Assembly (NCBI GenBank): GCA_003531115.1
Contig: DQHT01000140.1
Location: 2,774-21,460 of the forward strand
Reading direction: 5' to 3'
DNA length: 18,687 bases
DNA from: Bacteroidota bacterium
Lineage (GTDB): Bacteria; Bacteroidota; Bacteroidia; UBA8524
How positions within the stretch are numbered: the stretch's first letter is position 1; each line of letters starts with the position of its first letter. Positions 7,315 to 16,017 of the stretch are shown one piece after another. The position numbers and the translations under genes were made by a program. The notes under the pieces are model-generated. The model was not told the DNA's origin and did not search any database. It saw nothing but the letters and a program-made list of their open reading frames with translations.

Positions 7315-7337
7315 AACATTAATTGTTTTAACATTAA
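7315..7337. promoter_or_regulatory. Direct repeat AACATTAA, possible operator upstream of yceI promoter
   Basis: AACATTAA occurs at 7315-7322 and again at 7330-7337, a 15-bp period. The first copy with flanking bases (AACATTAATTGTT) is also an imperfect 13-bp palindrome. It begins ten bases upstream of the -33 element of the yceI-like promoter, a position typical for an activator. The region is very AT-rich, so chance is a real alternative. Confidence 0.3.
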
Positions 7338-7377
7338 ATGACTGAAAATCAAAACGTAATGAAGAATTATTGAGAAT

Positions 7378-8244
7378 TCAGTTTGAATTGTCGATGATCG
7401 GCCTGACCTGATACCCCGCTGCACGGAGCAAAGCAATGACCCCGTTTTTGCCAGGAAGGTGGGCGGCACCCACGGCAAAAAAGCAGGGATTTTTGTTCAT
7501 CATTCCTGGCATTTTTTCGACCCAATTCTGGTTGCGCGTGGTGATAAAAAGACCTTCCATATCATAAGCTACCATCTCCTCCAATTTGCCGATATCGAGG
7601 ATGGAGTCAAGTTTTTGATCCGAATAAAGATGCACAAGTTGAAGGAATTCTTCGCGTAGTTCGGTATAATTCCGTATCCCGTACATAAGTTCACGTGCCT
7701 GAATGGAGTACGGAATACTGTCAAAAAGAGCTGCCTGGTACCGAAATGTTTCCAATTCATCCAGCTTTAATTTGAGAGAATCGGCCCAAATTTTCAACTC
7801 CTTTTCCATTCCTGTTATTTGCTTTTGCTCACAGGGTAAGGCATGCAACATTACCAGGGAACTAAGCAGGGCTGGTTTCATGTTCATCAATAAACTGAGC
7901 CGCAAACCCAGGCTGTCGGCAAAAAACCGGGCAACTTCTTTTAACTCTTCCTCATCCAGAAAATCGTCCAATGTGCTGTCGCCACGCATACGAACAAGCC
8001 GGAGTTGTTTAAGGATACCCAGCTTCTTTTCATCCATCTCAATAACCAAACGCCTGCATTTTGCCATTGAAGGCAGAAGGCTGTCGTGTTGGGGCAGGTC
8101 ATCGGCGCACAAAAGATGCATGGTTCCGAAGAGGTAAGAAGGCTGTGTGAGCCCTTTGCCACTTATTTCCCAGAGCAGGGTGTTTTGCGCGGCGGTGAAG
8201 TCTCCGGTAAAAAGGAGCAAAATGATGGAAAGGAGAGTTTTCAT
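7378..8244 (-). CDS. TraB/GumN family protein, exported
   Basis: A 288-residue protein of the TraB/GumN (TIKI-related) family. A signal peptide covers about residues 1-19 (LLSIILLLFTGDFTAAQ). The family opening follows: NTLLWEISGKGLTQPSYLFG, then TMHLLC, containing the first GxxH motif (Gly40 to His43). The second GxxH lies near the C-terminus in FFAVGAAHLPGKNGV (Gly259 to His262), followed by LLRAAGYQVRPI. These two motifs are the proposed metal-dependent hydrolase/protease centre in the family; the substrate of bacterial members is unknown. The ATG at 8242-8244 overlaps the TGA of the murF-alr fusion (8241-8243) in an ATGA junction, so the two are probably translationally coupled. The MurF-Alr neighbour suggests an envelope or peptide-related role, but that is only context. 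Confidence 0.93.
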   Translation of the reverse strand: MKTLLSIILLLFTGDFTAAQNTLLWEISGKGLTQPSYLFGTMHLLCADDLPQHDSLLPSMAKCRRLVIEMDEKKLGILKQLRLVRMRGDSTLDDFLDEEELKEVARFFADSLGLRLSLLMNMKPALLSSLVMLHALPCEQKQITGMEKELKIWADSLKLKLDELETFRYQAALFDSIPYSIQARELMYGIRNYTELREEFLQLVHLYSDQKLDSILDIGKLEEMVAYDMEGLFITTRNQNWVEKMPGMMNKNPCFFAVGAAHLPGKNGVIALLRAAGYQVRPIIDNSN

Positions 8245-10691
8245 TCGCGAAAATAAACACGGTTTACCCTTGAGGAGATCCCGGTAATGATCTCATAGGG
8301 AATGGTTTCGGCTCTTCTGGCTAATTCTTCGATAGGAAGATTCAAGCCGAAAATTTCTACGGCATCTCCTTCTTTGCATGAAATCGCACTCACATCTACC
8401 ATGACCATATCCATACATACATTCCCTAAAGTCGGCGCCAGTTTCCCGTTGATCCATACTGCCCCCCGGCCATTGCTCAAACTTCTTCGAAATCCATCTG
8501 CATAACCAATCGAAATGACGGCCACCCGGCTTTTTTCCTGTACCTGTCCTTTGCGCGAATAGCCCACCGTTTCTCCGGCATCCAATGCTCTGATCTGGGA
8601 TATTTTTGCCTTTAAGCTGGCGACGGGATGGAGGATTCCGGGCATGTCAGCCGATGCTTCTATTCCATACAATCCGATTCCCAAACGTACCATATCAAAG
8701 GCAAAAGAAGAAAAGCGCAGGATACCGGCTGTATTCAGGATATGAAATAATGGAGTCTGTACACTTTGCTTCAGGAATGATTCCCGAATCACGCCAAAGG
8801 TTTCTATCTGTTTGAGCGTATAAGCATCATGTTCCTTTTCATCGGCAGCAGCGAGGTGACTGAATACCGAGGCGACCTTAAATCGACCATCGGCGGCGAG
8901 TTCCGCCAACAGGGGTTCCAGCTCATTTTGCTGAAACCCGAGCCGATGCATACCCGTATCAAATTCAAGATGGATGGATGCGGAGGGAAGGCCGTTGCGG
9001 TCCAGTGTGTCCTTCAAAAAATGCAAAAAATCAAAATCATAAACGACCGGTTCAAGGGCATAATCCACACATTCTGCCAGCGAGTCGCGGCGTGCATTCA
9101 TCACCATGATGGGCAGGGAAATTCCATTACGGCGCAGTTCAATTCCTTCATCCGTATAGGCCACTCCGAGGTAATCCGCTCCGGCAGTCTGGAGTTGACG
9201 GGCAATTTCCAAGCTCCCGCTTCCGTAACCCTGAGCCTTAACCATCGGCATTATTTTGGTCCCGGCTTTTACCTGATTTTTAAAGTATAAAAAATTCCTT
9301 TCCAGGGCATTCAGGTCGATTTCAAGAACGGTTTCATGCACCTGAGCTTCTAAGACCCGTACAATTTTTTCAAAGGCAAAATCCCTTCTTCCTTTGACCA
9401 ATACCATCTCGTCGCGGAAAGTATGAGGATCGATCTGGGCCAGCATCTGCCGGGTGCTTTCATAATAAACGGCAGGGATTCCGAAATCGGGTCTTTTTTC
9501 AAAATAGGCCTTACCTACAAGGTAAATTTTATTGACTGCGTAGGCATTTAGCAGTTGCCGAAGCGTATTCCAGGTTGTTTCAGAATCCCTTCCTTCTTCC
9601 TGGAGACTACTGAGAATAACGGATCTATTCCGGTTTCCTGCCTGCTTTTTCAGGAATTGCAGGGCGATTTCCAACGAACTGAGGTCGGCCGAATACGCAT
9701 CGTTGAGGATACGGCTGTTATTGTGTCCATTCATCAATTGAAGGCGCATCTCGATCTCGGGAAGCGTTTTGAATGCTTCCATAAAGGGATTCAGGTCCTC
9801 ATTTCGGGCTATCAAAAAGGATAAACAGCTGCAGGCGTTGTCGATGGATGCCGCATCTTTAAAAGGGATCTCCAAACGGAGGTCACCAACATCAATATAG
9901 GTTCCATTAGTACTTTCTTCGGTATGGATGTTCAAATCGCCTTCTCCCCGCTTGCTCCATCCCAACAAATGAACAGACTGACCCTGAGCCCATTGAAGAA
10001 TTTCATCCCGTAGCACTTCCTGGTCAAAAGGATATACCAGCATTTCCGCGCCTTCAAACAGTTTCAGTTTTTCGCGAATTTTTTCCCGGAGGTCGGCAAA
10101 GCCTTCATCGTGGGCGGCACCTATTCCTGTAAAAAGTCCGAGCTGTGGGCGTGCAATTACCGCCAGCCGGGACATTTCATTTTTGGTTGAAATCCCGGCT
10201 TCTATCAGGGCAAGATCAAGATCGGGATTAAGTTGCCATACACTTAAAGGCAGTCCGATTTGCGAATTGTAACTTTTCGGACTCCTTCCCACCGTGTATT
10301 TTTCACTTAAAAGATGAAAAAGCCATTCTTTAACTACCGTTTTTCCATTGCTTCCCGTAATGCCAAGTACAGGAAAAGTCAAATGATCCCGATGGTAGGC
10401 AGCGATGGATTGTAAGGCGCCAAGCGGATCTTCATGTTCCAGAATAGTGCTCTCTGCCAGTTCGGGACGCGGATGGCCTTTTTTAACCACAAAATTCCGG
10501 ATGCCCGCCAGATGCGCTTCATCGAGGTAGTCATGTCCGTCGCGTTGTCCGCTCAGCGCAAAAAACAGGGTGGCAGGTGCATCCACAATACGGCGGCTGT
10601 CAAAGCTCAGGTGACGGATAAGGGTTCCCGGACCCAAAGCAGGTTCTGCTAAACCCAGGCGGGCGCAAAGCGTGGAAAGTGTGTAGGCCAT
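8241..10691 (-). CDS. murF-alr: Bifunctional UDP-MurNAc-tripeptide:D-Ala-D-Ala ligase / alanine racemase
   Basis: An 816-residue fusion that both makes D-alanine and adds D-Ala-D-Ala to UDP-MurNAc-tripeptide, in cytoplasmic peptidoglycan precursor synthesis. Residues about 1-445 are Mur ligase: HLSFDSRRI and TLFFALSGQRDGHDYL in the N-terminal domain, the ATP loop GITGSNGKT (110-118), then LALIEAGIS and ILNDAYSAD. Residues about 450-816 are a fold-type III PLP racemase: VLEIDLNALERN, then MVKAQGYGSGS with the PLP lysine Lys485, FDTGMHRLGF, VRLGIGLYG, AVISIGYADG and GNVCMDMVMVDVS. VGYSRKG carries the Tyr expected as the second catalytic base. This fusion is common in Bacteroidota. The frame extends two codons upstream to a GTG at 10695-10697, but the ATG at 10689-10691 is the better start. 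It is divergent from rsmA. Confidence 0.97.
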   Translation of the reverse strand: MAYTLSTLCARLGLAEPALGPGTLIRHLSFDSRRIVDAPATLFFALSGQRDGHDYLDEAHLAGIRNFVVKKGHPRPELAESTILEHEDPLGALQSIAAYHRDHLTFPVLGITGSNGKTVVKEWLFHLLSEKYTVGRSPKSYNSQIGLPLSVWQLNPDLDLALIEAGISTKNEMSRLAVIARPQLGLFTGIGAAHDEGFADLREKIREKLKLFEGAEMLVYPFDQEVLRDEILQWAQGQSVHLLGWSKRGEGDLNIHTEESTNGTYIDVGDLRLEIPFKDAASIDNACSCLSFLIARNEDLNPFMEAFKTLPEIEMRLQLMNGHNNSRILNDAYSADLSSLEIALQFLKKQAGNRNRSVILSSLQEEGRDSETTWNTLRQLLNAYAVNKIYLVGKAYFEKRPDFGIPAVYYESTRQMLAQIDPHTFRDEMVLVKGRRDFAFEKIVRVLEAQVHETVLEIDLNALERNFLYFKNQVKAGTKIMPMVKAQGYGSGSLEIARQLQTAGADYLGVAYTDEGIELRRNGISLPIMVMNARRDSLAECVDYALEPVVYDFDFLHFLKDTLDRNGLPSASIHLEFDTGMHRLGFQQNELEPLLAELAADGRFKVASVFSHLAAADEKEHDAYTLKQIETFGVIRESFLKQSVQTPLFHILNTAGILRFSSFAFDMVRLGIGLYGIEASADMPGILHPVASLKAKISQIRALDAGETVGYSRKGQVQEKSRVAVISIGYADGFRRSLSNGRGAVWINGKLAPTLGNVCMDMVMVDVSAISCKEGDAVEIFGLNLPIEELARRAETIPYEIITGISSRVNRVYFRE

Positions 10692-10736
10692 TATCACAAA
10701 AGTCGTGGATTTTTCAGGTAACTGCTATCTTGCGGC
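10692..10736. promoter_or_regulatory. Divergent intergenic region, murF-alr / rsmA
   Basis: Forty-five bases separate the two start codons, so both promoters must fit here or overlap coding sequence. On the plus strand TATCTTGC lies four bases before the rsmA ATG, close to TAnnTTTG but one base short. On the minus strand GACTTTTG lies six bases before the murF-alr ATG, one mismatch from consensus. No properly spaced TTG was seen for either. If used, both would give nearly leaderless mRNAs. Confidence 0.35.
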
Positions 10737-11516
10737 ATGAATAAAGTACGTCCTAAAAAATTTCTGGGCCAGCACTTCCTGAATGACCTCTCCGTGGCAG
10801 AGCGAATAGCCTATGCCATCAGCGGAGAGGGCTATGATACCGTGTTGGAAATTGGTCCGGGTATGGGCGTGCTCACCCAATATTTGCTCGACAGAAAGGA
10901 ATTTGAAACCCATGTAGTTGAGATCGACCGCGATTCGGTGGCCTATCTGAAAACCCATTTTCCGCAATTGGAAAACCGCATTTATGAGGAGGATTTTTTG
11001 GAAATGGACCTGAGCCGCTTTGGAACTTTTGCCCTCATTGGCAACTTTCCTTATAATATTTCTTCCCAGATCATTTTCCGCATGCTCGATTTTAAAGAGC
11101 AGATCCCCGAGATGGCGGGCATGTTCCAAAAGGAAGTGGCTGAGCGCTTTACGGCCAAACCCAGCACCAAGGCATACGGTATCCTAAGTGTACTGCTTCA
11201 GGCTTTTTATTCCTGCGAATACCTGTTTACGGTGCACGAACATGTTTTTACCCCTCCTCCCAAAGTGAAAAGTGGTGTTGTAAGGATGTTGCGTTTACCG
11301 GAACCGGAAGGCTTAAAAAATCCGGTCTTGTTTAAGCAGGTGGTTAAAACCGCCTTCAATCAGCGGAGAAAACAAATGCGAAATTCTCTTAAAAGCTTTG
11401 GACTGGATGACGGGACGGCGGGCTGGGCAGATTTCGCTAAATTGCGTCCGGAACAACTTTCGGTGAGTGCGTTTTTTGAATTGACGGACTTAATCGAACA
11501 ACACCGCAAGTCGTGA
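10737..11516 (+). CDS. rsmA: 16S rRNA (adenine(1518)-N6/adenine(1519)-N6)-dimethyltransferase
   Basis: Full-length RsmA/KsgA, 259 residues. It uses S-adenosylmethionine to dimethylate two adjacent adenines in the 3'-terminal hairpin of 16S rRNA during small-subunit assembly. Visible motifs: KKFLGQHFLND (residues 7-17), the SAM-binding loop VLEIGPGMGVLT (36-47), VVEIDRD (60-66, acidic residue contacting the ribose), and the catalytic IGNFPYNISSQ (101-111), where NFPY replaces the more usual NLPY. FTPPPKVKSGVVR lies in the C-terminal half, followed by FNQRRKQMRNSLKS. The ATG at 10737 is the natural start. Its stop overlaps the mgtE start in a GTGA junction, so the two genes form an operon. Confidence 0.98.
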   Translation: MNKVRPKKFLGQHFLNDLSVAERIAYAISGEGYDTVLEIGPGMGVLTQYLLDRKEFETHVVEIDRDSVAYLKTHFPQLENRIYEEDFLEMDLSRFGTFALIGNFPYNISSQIIFRMLDFKEQIPEMAGMFQKEVAERFTAKPSTKAYGILSVLLQAFYSCEYLFTVHEHVFTPPPKVKSGVVRMLRLPEPEGLKNPVLFKQVVKTAFNQRRKQMRNSLKSFGLDDGTAGWADFAKLRPEQLSVSAFFELTDLIEQHRKS

Positions 11517-12874
11517 GCAACGAACAGGAAAACACAAAAAAGGAAGCACTCATTACCATCCGCACCTTACTGGAAAGCGGGGAGAATGAGGAATTGCTGA
11601 AATTCATCAACGATGAATTGTATGCGGCAGATTTGGCTGAATTTGCTTATGACCTGAGCCTGGAAGAGAATATCAGCCTGTTAAACCTGTTGGATGAGCT
11701 GATGGCAGTCGATATGTTGAAGGACATGGAAACGGGACTTCAGGAAAAGATCCTGGCCGCCTATGATCCGGAAACCATTGCCCGGCGCTTTATCGACTGG
11801 ATGGATTCGGATGATGCGGTGGATATTCTTAACCAGATGAATATTGAGCTCCGCGATAAGGTCATCGCCCACATGACCGATCTGGAGGCCTCACGCAATA
11901 TTGTATCGCTGCTCCAATACCGCGAAGATGTGGCAGGCGGACTGATGGCCAAAGAACTCATCAAAGTGAATATCAACTGGACGGTTTCCCAATGTACCGA
12001 TGAAATACGTTCCCAGGCTGAAAATGTCACCAAGGTTTACAGCACCTATGTAGTTGATGATCAGGAAAAATTGGTGGGAATCGTTTCGCTTAAAGACATC
12101 ATTCTTGCCAATGCCCGTACCAAAGTAGAGAAGATCTATTCTGACGAGGTCATTTCGGTAAACACCTATACCCCGGCTGAGGAAGTTGCGCAAATGATGC
12201 GTAAATACGATATGGTTGTGCTTCCGGTGGTGGATACCCTCGGGCGTTTAATTGGCCGCATTACGATCGACGACGTGGTGGATTTTATCAAAGAAGAGGC
12301 GGATAAAGATTACCAGTTGATGTCGGGATTGGCCGAGGATGTAGAAATTACAGACCGGGTATGGATATTATCCCGTGCCCGGCTGCCCTGGCTGTTGATC
12401 GGACTTTTGGGTGGCATCGCGAGTTCAAGGGTTATTGGACTTTATGAGGGCGAACTGGGAGCGTTTCCTCAAATGGCCTTTTTTATGCCGCTGGTAGCGG
12501 CCATGGGCGGAAATGCCGGGGTACAGTCGTCGGCCATTATCGTTCAGGGATTGGCGAACAATACCCTGGGTTCAACGAATATTTTACCCAAACTCGGTAA
12601 AGAATTTACTGTGGCTTTACTAAACGGGCTTATTTGTGCGGCGTTGATCCTGGGTTACAACCTTATCGTGGGAAACAGCCAGGCACTGGCATTAACCGTG
12701 AGCATTGCTTTATTGTCGGCCATTGTGTTCGCCTCTTTATTGGGCATGATCATTCCCCTGCTCCTGAATAAATTCCAGATCGACCCGGCCATAGCTACCG
12801 GTCCTTTTATCACCACGACCAATGACTTGCTGGGACTGGGCATTTATTTTTCCATCGGAGCGCTATTGCTTTAA
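11513..12874 (+). CDS. mgtE: MgtE-type magnesium transporter
   Basis: A 453-residue MgtE, the usual family length. The N-terminal superhelical domain (about residues 15-130) contains FIDWMDSDDAVDILNQM. Two CBS domains follow (about 135-260: YVVDDQEKLVGIVSLKDI and MVVLPVVDTLGRLIGRITID), together gating the channel by cytoplasmic Mg2+. The membrane domain (about 285-453) has five helices and the conserved pore segment MAFFMPLVAAMGGNAGVQSS, plus GPFITTTNDLLGLGIYF at the end. The start is GTG at 11513, overlapping the rsmA stop by four bases; no ATG lies nearby. The rsmA junction suggests constitutive co-expression, and no leader riboswitch can exist immediately upstream because rsmA coding sequence fills the space. 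Confidence 0.97.
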   Translation: MSNEQENTKKEALITIRTLLESGENEELLKFINDELYAADLAEFAYDLSLEENISLLNLLDELMAVDMLKDMETGLQEKILAAYDPETIARRFIDWMDSDDAVDILNQMNIELRDKVIAHMTDLEASRNIVSLLQYREDVAGGLMAKELIKVNINWTVSQCTDEIRSQAENVTKVYSTYVVDDQEKLVGIVSLKDIILANARTKVEKIYSDEVISVNTYTPAEEVAQMMRKYDMVVLPVVDTLGRLIGRITIDDVVDFIKEEADKDYQLMSGLAEDVEITDRVWILSRARLPWLLIGLLGGIASSRVIGLYEGELGAFPQMAFFMPLVAAMGGNAGVQSSAIIVQGLANNTLGSTNILPKLGKEFTVALLNGLICAALILGYNLIVGNSQALALTVSIALLSAIVFASLLGMIIPLLLNKFQIDPAIATGPFITTTNDLLGLGIYFSIGALLL

Positions 12875-12890
12875 ACATATCCGTCTGAGT

Positions 12891-13526
12891 ATGAAAAATA
12901 TATTACTTCTGTTGATGATCCTCACCTCCGGGGCTGCTTTCTCTCAAGACACCGCATATTTTTCCGTTGCGATTTTAAAGGAGCAAGCTATAGACAGCGC
13001 GCAGGAATATATGTCGCGCTTCTTTAGCGAAAATGATTTTACGCATCATGTTAAGCTTCAAAAGCAAAAAACACAATTATTCCTTCTGCCCGAATATAAA
13101 AAACGGAAATTAGACAGTGTACCCATGCATTGGGTCGAAGGATATCATGTAACTTATGCATTTGAAACAGCTTTCTATTCGACTACATTAACAATAGTGA
13201 TACGAGGCAACTTTAAGGTGTACGAGCATATTGATTATATCGAGAAAGTGAATCTTCAGGCGCTTTTTTACCAGGCACATAGCGACTATCTGAAACGAAT
13301 CCAAGAAGGCAAACTTATTCATGCAGATAGTGTGTATCAGTTTGTTAAGCAACAAAATCCGGATAAAGAATGGGGCAAGGCGGAAATCAGCAGAACGAGT
13401 TTCCCTCCTTATCGGTTTTACTATCGGGTTTTTGAAAGCAATTGCAATCCATGCGAGGAGATATTAATCGAGCTTGACGAGTTGAAGGAGATCGAGCGGA
13501 ATTCGCATACGATGATCTCAGACTAA
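12891..13526 (+). CDS. Secreted protein of unknown family with CNPC motif
   Basis: I do not recognise this 211-residue protein. The ATG at 12891 gives a clear signal peptide (KNILLLLMILTSGAAFSQ, cleavage near residue 18), so it is exported; an upstream open frame reaching into mgtE is not used. The mature part is charged and Lys/Glu/Tyr-rich (KLQKQKTQLFLLPEYKKRK, YHVTYAFETAFYSTTLTIVI) with mixed alpha/beta character. Its only cysteines are in SNCNPCEE (Cys185, Cys188), near the C-terminus; a CxxC pair like this could be a disulfide or a metal site, but the protein does not otherwise look like a thioredoxin. It sits 16 bp after mgtE on the same strand and could be transcribed with it. Codon use looks more AT-rich than in mgtE. 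No function is assigned. Confidence 0.85.
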   Translation: MKNILLLLMILTSGAAFSQDTAYFSVAILKEQAIDSAQEYMSRFFSENDFTHHVKLQKQKTQLFLLPEYKKRKLDSVPMHWVEGYHVTYAFETAFYSTTLTIVIRGNFKVYEHIDYIEKVNLQALFYQAHSDYLKRIQEGKLIHADSVYQFVKQQNPDKEWGKAEISRTSFPPYRFYYRVFESNCNPCEEILIELDELKEIERNSHTMISD

Positions 13527-13660
13527 ACCGGCACCAGAAGAAGCCCTTCAACTTCCCGCCTTATCCCCTTTTGTTGGAAGTCATACCCTTTGTCGAAAAA
13601 ACCGAATCCTGAAAATACGAAATAGGGGATTTGAGAGTTGAGACTGTCATAATCCCGAAT
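13523..13660 (-). pseudogene. Possible C-terminal remnant of a lost minus-strand gene
   Basis: On the minus strand, 45 sense codons (from ATT at 13660) lead to a TAG at 13525-13523 that overlaps the stop of the gene converging from the other side. The translation looks protein-like (IPYFVFSGFGFFDKGYDFQQ, then REVEGLLLVPV), but there is no start codon and an in-frame TAG lies directly upstream at 13663-13661. It could be the tail of a gene whose front was lost when the receptor locus took its present form. An open run of this length is also not rare by chance (about one in ten per frame by a rough codon estimate), so confidence is low. Confidence 0.25.
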
Positions 13661-13675
13661 CTATTCTGAAAGAAA

Positions 13676-16015
13676 ATGAAAAGAACACCAGGAATTATCC
13701 TTTTGCTCGTGCTCTTGAGCATGATTTCCCTAAATGCCCGGGCCCAGGAAAAGTCCTATACCATAAGCGGCTTTGTGCGCGAAACAGGGAGTTTGGAACC
13801 CCTGCTTGGTGTTAATATCTATGTTAGCGAGCTCAAAAGCGGAACAGTGACGAATATTTACGGTTTTTATTCGCTAACCATCCCGGTTATGGATACGGTC
13901 ACCCTCGTCTATTCTTATGTGGGTTATGAAGCCAAAGAAGCTAAAGTTCCTTTAAATAAAGACCACGAATTGATGATCGAGCTCAACCCGGATTCGGAAT
14001 TGGGCGAAGTGGTGGTTTCGGGAAAAAAGGAAGTTACTGTAACGGAGCAGGCCCAGATGAGTCGGATCGATATTCCGGTTTATGCCATTAAAACCCTTCC
14101 AGCCCTTTTTGGAGAAAAGGATGCGCTGAAAACCATACAGCTGATGCCCGGTGTGCAATCGGGCAGTGAAGGGCAGAGCGGGCTTTACGTTCGGGGTGGC
14201 GGTCCGGATCAAAACCTCATCATTCTTGACGATGCCACGGTATACAATGCCTATCACCTGTTCGGTTTTTTCAGTTTGTTCAATGGCGATGCAATCCGAT
14301 CCATCGAGTTGACCAAAGGCGGCTTTCCGGCGCGTTATGGAGGACGGCTTTCATCGGTTATCGACATCAATATGAAGGAAGGCAATAAAGAGAAATTCAA
14401 GGGCGAAGCAGGTGTGGGGATCATTTCTTCGCGTTTAACTCTGGAAGGGCCGATCATGAAAGGGAAATCGTCGTTTCTGGTATCGGCCCGAAGAACCTAT
14501 GTTGATGTGCTGATGCGGCCATTTATGATCAACGCCGACTACAAAGCAGGCTATTTTTTCTACGATTTTACGGGCAAGGTGAATTACGACATCAATAAAA
14601 ACAACCGGATTTTCCTGAGTGCCTATACCGGCCGCGATAAATTTTATTTCCGCCAGGATCTAATGGATTTTGAATCCCGGGCGACCATGAACTGGGGGAA
14701 TTTTACTTCCACCTTACGCTGGAATCACCTTTTTAATAAAAAAACCTTTTCCAACACCTCCTTTATTTATAGCCAGTACGCCTTAAATATGGGATTTGAA
14801 GAAGAGTTTGTGGATGAAAATTTTACCATGAATTTTTCGTCCGGCATACGCGATTACGGCCTAAAATTCGATGTGGACTATATGCCATCTATTCGCCATA
14901 CGATCAAAACCGGCTTTATTTCCACATTTCATACCTTCACTCCAAATGCGGTTGTACTAAAGGAAAGCAGTGGCAATCTCGACTACAGTAAAAAGGAACA
15001 ATACCAAACCCTTGAGTCGGGCCTCTATGTTCAGGATGATATCCGTATCAGCTCAGCCTGGCGGGCGCTGGCCGGCATCCGTTTCAGTCATTTTTTGGCT
15101 GAGGGCAAACATATTTTGCGTCCCGAGCCCCGCTTGTCGACCAGCTATATGATCGGCAAACGTAGCTCGGTCAAAGCTTCCTATGCGGAGATGAACCAGT
15201 ATATCCATCTGCTCAGCAGTACAGGAATAGGATTGCCCACCGATCTCTGGGTTCCGGCAACCAGCCGTATCAAACCCCAACGTTCCCGTCAGGTAGCGGC
15301 GGGGTTTAGCCATGATATCAAAAAACCCGAATTGACTGTTTCCATGGAGGCGTATTATAAACGCAGTTATGATGTTATCGCTTATAAAGAAGGAGCCAGC
15401 TTTTTGGCAGCCGCCGATCCCTTTTCCGGCCAGGAGGTTTCCTGGGAGGATAATGTAACCACCGGCAATGCAGAAAGTTATGGATTTGAGTTTCTTCTCG
15501 AAAAGAAAAAGGGAAAATTCACCGGCTGGATCGGGTATACGCTTGCCTGGGTATGGATGGAATTCGATGACCTGAATAATGGAAAACGTTTTAATCCCCG
15601 CTACGACAGAAGGCATGATATTTCGGTGGTGGGTATTTATGAGCTGAGCGAAAATATTACCCTTTCCGGAACCTGGGTGTATGGAACGGGGAATGCCATT
15701 TCATTGCCTATGGGAACTTACCGGAAATATGGGATACATGATCAATCAAATTCGGGTAGCGCAGTAAGTAATGGAAATTATTATGGCGATAAAAACACGT
15801 TCCGGATGGCTGATTATCATCGCATGGATCTTTCGGTTCAATTCCATAAACAGTTAAAACGTTATGAAAGAACCTGGGAAGTGAGCGTTTACAATGCGTA
15901 TAACCGGAAAAACCCTTTCTTTTATTATGTAAGAGAGACGGCCCAGCGGAACATCCTCAAACAAGTTACCCTCTTCCCGATCATTCCATCCATTTCTTAT
16001 TCGATAAAATTCTGA
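13676..16015 (+). CDS. TonB-dependent receptor with carboxypeptidase-like regulatory domain
   Basis: A 779-residue outer-membrane receptor. The signal peptide covers residues 1-23 (IILLLVLLSMISLNARA). Residues about 28-112 are a carboxypeptidase D regulatory-like beta-sandwich (YTISGFVRETGSLEPLLGVN, then YVGYEA). The plug spans about 130-235: LKTIQLMPGVQSGSEGQSGL, YVRGGGPDQNLIILDDATVY, FFSLFNGDAIRSIELTKGGF and PARYGGRLSSVIDINMKEG. A 22-strand-type barrel follows and ends in aromatic Phe (ISYSIKF), the outer-membrane insertion signal. It would import a substrate with energy from TonB-ExbBD. There is no SusC-type length (about 1000 residues) and no susD gene; its partner is the DUF4249 gene two bases downstream. 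Substrate unknown. No convincing TAnnTTTG promoter was seen in the 149 bases upstream. Confidence 0.97.
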   Translation: MKRTPGIILLLVLLSMISLNARAQEKSYTISGFVRETGSLEPLLGVNIYVSELKSGTVTNIYGFYSLTIPVMDTVTLVYSYVGYEAKEAKVPLNKDHELMIELNPDSELGEVVVSGKKEVTVTEQAQMSRIDIPVYAIKTLPALFGEKDALKTIQLMPGVQSGSEGQSGLYVRGGGPDQNLIILDDATVYNAYHLFGFFSLFNGDAIRSIELTKGGFPARYGGRLSSVIDINMKEGNKEKFKGEAGVGIISSRLTLEGPIMKGKSSFLVSARRTYVDVLMRPFMINADYKAGYFFYDFTGKVNYDINKNNRIFLSAYTGRDKFYFRQDLMDFESRATMNWGNFTSTLRWNHLFNKKTFSNTSFIYSQYALNMGFEEEFVDENFTMNFSSGIRDYGLKFDVDYMPSIRHTIKTGFISTFHTFTPNAVVLKESSGNLDYSKKEQYQTLESGLYVQDDIRISSAWRALAGIRFSHFLAEGKHILRPEPRLSTSYMIGKRSSVKASYAEMNQYIHLLSSTGIGLPTDLWVPATSRIKPQRSRQVAAGFSHDIKKPELTVSMEAYYKRSYDVIAYKEGASFLAAADPFSGQEVSWEDNVTTGNAESYGFEFLLEKKKGKFTGWIGYTLAWVWMEFDDLNNGKRFNPRYDRRHDISVVGIYELSENITLSGTWVYGTGNAISLPMGTYRKYGIHDQSNSGSAVSNGNYYGDKNTFRMADYHRMDLSVQFHKQLKRYERTWEVSVYNAYNRKNPFFYYVRETAQRNILKQVTLFPIIPSISYSIKF

Positions 16016-16017
16016 TC

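Noticed and set aside
10725..11129. Minus-strand open frame of 134 codons over rsmA
   Set aside because: Antisense to conserved rsmA motifs and with no motif of its own.
11513..11540. Magnesium riboswitch upstream of mgtE
   Set aside because: The mgtE start overlaps the rsmA stop, leaving no room for an untranslated leader.
13527..13675. TACCCTTTG as a -7 element for the receptor gene
   Set aside because: It has one base too many for TAnnTTTG and no TTG at the right distance upstream.
15053..15616. Minus-strand open frame of 187 codons
   Set aside because: Antisense to the barrel of the TonB-dependent receptor; no recognisable domain, so a shadow of the real gene.
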